From: Ptychodera flava
Lineage: Eukaryota > Hemichordata > Enteropneusta > Ptychoderidae
Direction: 5' to 3'
Assembly: GCF_041260155.1 (NCBI RefSeq)
Contig: NC_091940.1
Coordinates: forward strand, 32,295,841-32,359,840
Length of the DNA stretch: 64,000 bases
The notes below the pieces were generated by a model that was given only the letters and a program-made list of their open reading frames with translations, was not told the DNA's origin and made no database searches. Made by a program: the position numbers and the translations under genes. How positions within the stretch are numbered: the stretch's first letter is position 1; each line of letters opens with the position of its first letter. Shown here in pieces: positions 61,026 through 64,000 of the stretch.

Positions 61026-61721
61026 GTTTGCTAAGTGAAAGTGCACCATTATGAAATCTACAGTTCATATGGAAAGCATAACAAATTCCTAATACTTTTC
61101 TGTAGTCTCTATGAGAATTCAGTATGAGAAAGCAAAATGCACAAATATTTCACAATATATATATTTGATACAGTGACTTATTTTAGAGAAAGAAAAATGA
61201 CAAGATATCTTTCGTTCTCATTGATGCAACTATTTTCCTTTGTGTCTCAGGTTTTCTCTAGAAAGATGCTTTTTTATGACTTAAATAACAGTTAAAAAGG
61301 CAGCTTTTATCATTATTAGCTGTGCTTTTATGGTTTCGATGTTACAAGAAAAGGTCCTCTCAGATACTGCACACATCCGATTTGGCTAAAATAGCTCTCT
61401 ATGGCTTCTCAGGAGATTTAATAGGATGGCTGGATTCATGGGGGGTCACCCTGTTTTTTACTTTGAAGATAGGGGGGTCACCCATCAAAGTTTTGGATTT
61501 ACTGCTTTTTCCTCTCTGATATCAATGATTGACATCCATTTCTGTACAACAGTTCAGGACATCTTGTTAAGCATAGAAAGTGTGAAATACATTCACAGCT
61601 CATTCAAAATGTACTGTATTCAAACTTTAAAATTGACTCTTTCAAATTCCTATCATACAACTGACATGTCAACAATTTCATTAAAACACAGAATGACTGT
61701 TGAAAATAAATAAATATAAAT

Positions 61722-61755
61722 ATAATATTATATATATATTATATATATATATAAA

Positions 61756-61809
<54 letters not shown>
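61722..61809. repeat. (TA)n microsatellite
   Basis: About 85 bp of interrupted TA repeat inside the 1.47-kb element. Confidence 0.9.
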
Positions 61810-61811
<2 letters not shown>

Positions 61812-61984
61812 CACCTTTGTTTTACCGTTCTCGCGCGGAGGGGGTCACCCTGTTTTCGAGATTTGGAATAGGGGGGGTCACCCTGTTTTCAAAATTTAGA
61901 AGGGGGGTCAGTCACTTTTTGACGTAAGCAAAAAATAATCCACCGGCTCCCCCCCCCCCCAGGCCGAAGAAACTGACCAGTCCC

Positions 61985-63872
61985 AAAACTGATGAATTAT
62001 CGGAACTTGGGATATACGGAGACAAGCAATTTTTAATATGCATTCTGTTCGGTGGAGGTTGAACATATTGTTGTGTCCCTTTTTTTTGCAGAATTCCACT
62101 CATTTTTAATTCGAAATTATTGAACAGTTTCAAGGCAAGTCAGGCCAATGTATTGCTATATACTAGGCCCCTTATGTAAATATTGATTAAAATTTTGGGG
62201 TGGTCATTGCATGAACATTGCTAAGAGTAAAAATTAAGTAAGTACCAATAAACCATATATTATCTGAATCAGCATGAAATTTCCCACTTTTTCATAAATA
62301 CGTTTTGTATTTCCAGGTCACGTGACTGATCACATGACACATCTTGTGACCAGAGTTTGCAAAGAATATGAATATTTGAAGTATCAGGACGTGTTTTGAA
62401 TCCATAAAATGACGCAAATTTGAATACAGTTGCAATTTCCATGGCATAGTCTTTACATATATGTAATAATAACTACCCTTTACTTTATTTACAGATGTAC
62501 CTATTAAGATTTTTCTCACAAAAGCAGAGTAAATGAACCAAAAACATCAGCATCTGACATGATTCTGTATTTGAAAATCAACACATTTTATATTTGTAAA
62601 CACCTGTTTTATGTCTTCCTTGCAGAAACATGCATCTAAAATGGTTATGATTTATCAAAAATAATTCACAATATTTAAAAATACATTTTAGGGAACATAT
62701 CACATGACCAAACACATGACCAATCATGTGACAAGTCATATTGATAATTTGGCTGCTATAAAATTTCACTGGCTTATAGTAAAAAATTGTATTTCCTCTA
62801 GTTTCATTCTCGAATATTGCTGTTAATAGAACATATTTACATATAAATCCGTTGTTTTCAATAATAAACATTTCATTTCATTAAAAAAACAAACCATAAA
62901 CATCTTCGCGATCGTCCGTACTTCTGAAAACTGTAAACAATCAGCGCGACGCTTCTGTGATCAGCCTGACCTTTCAGGGTTGAGGTCATGGGTCACGACA
63001 TTTGCTTCCGGATTTTGGCCATACTCGGACGTACGGGGGCGCAATCACATTCAGGCCAGATCGGAATACATCAATCTTAGTCGCGCTGGGTGCCGACGCC
63101 GAAATTACGGGATTTTTAGGGACAAAAATGAAGCAAATACTCCTATTTAACTGTGCCGGATATTTCCGGCGCTCAAGGTATATGGTAATTCAATATGGCG
63201 CCGGATATATCCGGCGCCATAGGTAGTCAAGGGGTTTTAAAGTAAAATTGCTACAATTTATCCATTAACAATTTACTTACAAAAGTAAATTTATCCGTTT
63301 TTTGACAAACCCTCTAGAATCGATTCATCGATCCATTTACCGTTGACCAATTATATTCCGTTGACCCATTACATTCCCAATGCATATATGTAAGGGTTAC
63401 TAAACACACATAGATACTTCACGGGTACAGTACTTAAAATCTGCTACTTTCATATCATGCATGTCTGTTTCATCAGCAAGGCAGTTGTGACAACTGTGAA
63501 GATATTCTTTCATATGAATTGTGCTCATATTCACTGCATTGTTGTCATATCTGTCCGCAAGAATGCATGAAACCTGATTTACAGTAAAATTAATCTACAC
63601 TCACATACACATACATGCACACACACACAATTATCGTGTCATGGTCGATTGTTCTCAGGGCAACGAGTCACTCTAACATATATTAGAGCCAGAAATGCAA
63701 TCTTTTCTGATTAGAAAAACTGCAAGCAATAAATTCTCCAAAATCTACTTGGTAAAATAAACGCCACCAAAATTCCTATCATTTGTCAAAATTCTTGTCT
63801 ACCTAAGACAGTAGCAAAATGGTACAACCAATCCATTTGTGTGAGGCAGAGCGAGAAAAGCAAACTGCATAC
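61985..63872. other. Unassigned region; no gene recognised
   Basis: AT-rich sequence with two segments rich in TCACATGAC/TCACGTGAC-type words (about 62320-62345 and 62695-62735). A pair of GCCGGA/TCCGGC palindromes lies at 63155-63170 and 63194-63221. No coding region supported. Confidence 0.4.
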
Positions 63873-63950
63873 CGCCCATCTGCGAATCATACCATTTGAG
63901 CTGACGACAGCAACACCAGTTGTCTGCTGATCGTGTAACAGCGTGAAACT
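63873..63950 (-). CDS. Possible single exon of an unidentified gene (26 codons)
   Basis: On the - strand a TTCAG acceptor precedes 78 bases encoding SFTLLHDQQTTGVAVVSSNG then MIRRWA, followed by a GTATGC donor. The peptide looks like a beta-propeller strand pair (VAVVSSNGMIRRW). The exon is phase 0 at both ends. The rest of the gene would lie outside the window to the right and possibly to the left. It could be chance. Confidence 0.25.
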
Positions 63951-64000
63951 CTGAATCACACCAGAACGATTTCATCATTATTAAATTACTTGACAGTAGG

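Larger units (their letters stand above)
60515..61984. mobile_element. 1.47-kb non-autonomous DNA transposon with inverted ends
   Basis: Left end GGGACTGGTCATTTTCTTCG; right end its reverse complement (CGAAGAAACTGACCAGTCCC). Identity continues about 30 bases, into GGCCTGGGG. Next to both ends are G-rich GGGGGGTCACC repeats. The interior has a small tandem family (60715-61025) and a TA microsatellite (61722-61809). No transposase ORF. A target duplication is not obvious. It lies about 200 bp upstream of the oxidase start. Confidence 0.75.

Noticed and set aside
62320..62735. TCACATGAC/TCACGTGAC clusters as E-box regulatory modules
   Set aside because: Words are scattered in a repeat-like AT-rich region with no promoter or gene nearby to support a role.

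Overview
This is animal genomic DNA, not bacterial. Genes are split by GT-AG introns, intergenic DNA is AT-rich and full of microsatellites, and retroelements and DNA transposons are dense. The mix of an adhesion GPCR with a C-type lectin domain, a peroxisomal sarcosine-oxidase-like enzyme, Penelope-like elements with hammerhead motifs and a Maverick/Polinton suggests a marine invertebrate, perhaps a deuterostome such as amphioxus, a hemichordate or an echinoderm. The species is inference; the sequence does not prove it.

Layout. (1) 1.9-29.6 kb, + strand: a complete adhesion G-protein-coupled receptor gene. I rebuilt it as 22 exons whose splice phases all agree (2904 nt, 967 aa plus stop). 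The order is signal peptide, C-type lectin, calcium-binding EGF, hormone-receptor domain, GAIN with GPS, seven transmembrane helices, acidic tail. Its introns hold a decayed Ty3/Gypsy element (about 4.9-7.6 kb, - strand), two head-to-head Penelope-like elements (11.4-12.8 kb and 15.7-19.45 kb), a truncated LINE (13.05-14.06 kb), a tandem array of about 147-bp units (14.3-15.2 kb) and several MITEs. (2) 29.6-34.1 kb: no recognised gene; one Harbinger-like MITE. (3) 34,128-51,012: a 16.9-kb Maverick/Polinton with terminal inverted repeats of about 325 bp and a nearly perfect 6-bp target duplication. It carries a packaging ATPase, a DDE integrase with chromodomain, a protein-primed family B DNA polymerase, a candidate capsid protein, a P-loop kinase followed by a DEDDh exonuclease, and several small membrane or coiled-coil proteins. 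The polymerase, capsid and integrase genes have frame breaks while the ATPase and several other ORFs are open, so this is a partly decayed copy. (4) 51.9-60.3 kb, - strand: a complete eight-exon FAD-dependent sarcosine/amino-acid oxidase gene (410 aa) ending in a peroxisomal SKL signal. A LINE 3' end and MITE copies sit in its introns. (5) 60.5-62.0 kb: a 1.47-kb non-autonomous DNA transposon. 62-64 kb is mostly unrecognised and ends with one possible exon.

The two host genes are convergent (receptor rightward, oxidase leftward), with the Maverick between them. Their reading frames close exactly across many introns. That argues that the frame breaks in the Maverick and Penelope elements are real decay and not poor sequence quality. 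The most interesting signals are the Maverick TIR promoter, which has a TATA box, two kappaB-like sites and an AP-1-like site conserved in both ends; the kinase/exonuclease locus joined across an A7 run; the four hammerhead-ribozyme motifs in the inverted Penelope arms; and the non-canonical cleavage triad in the receptor GPS.
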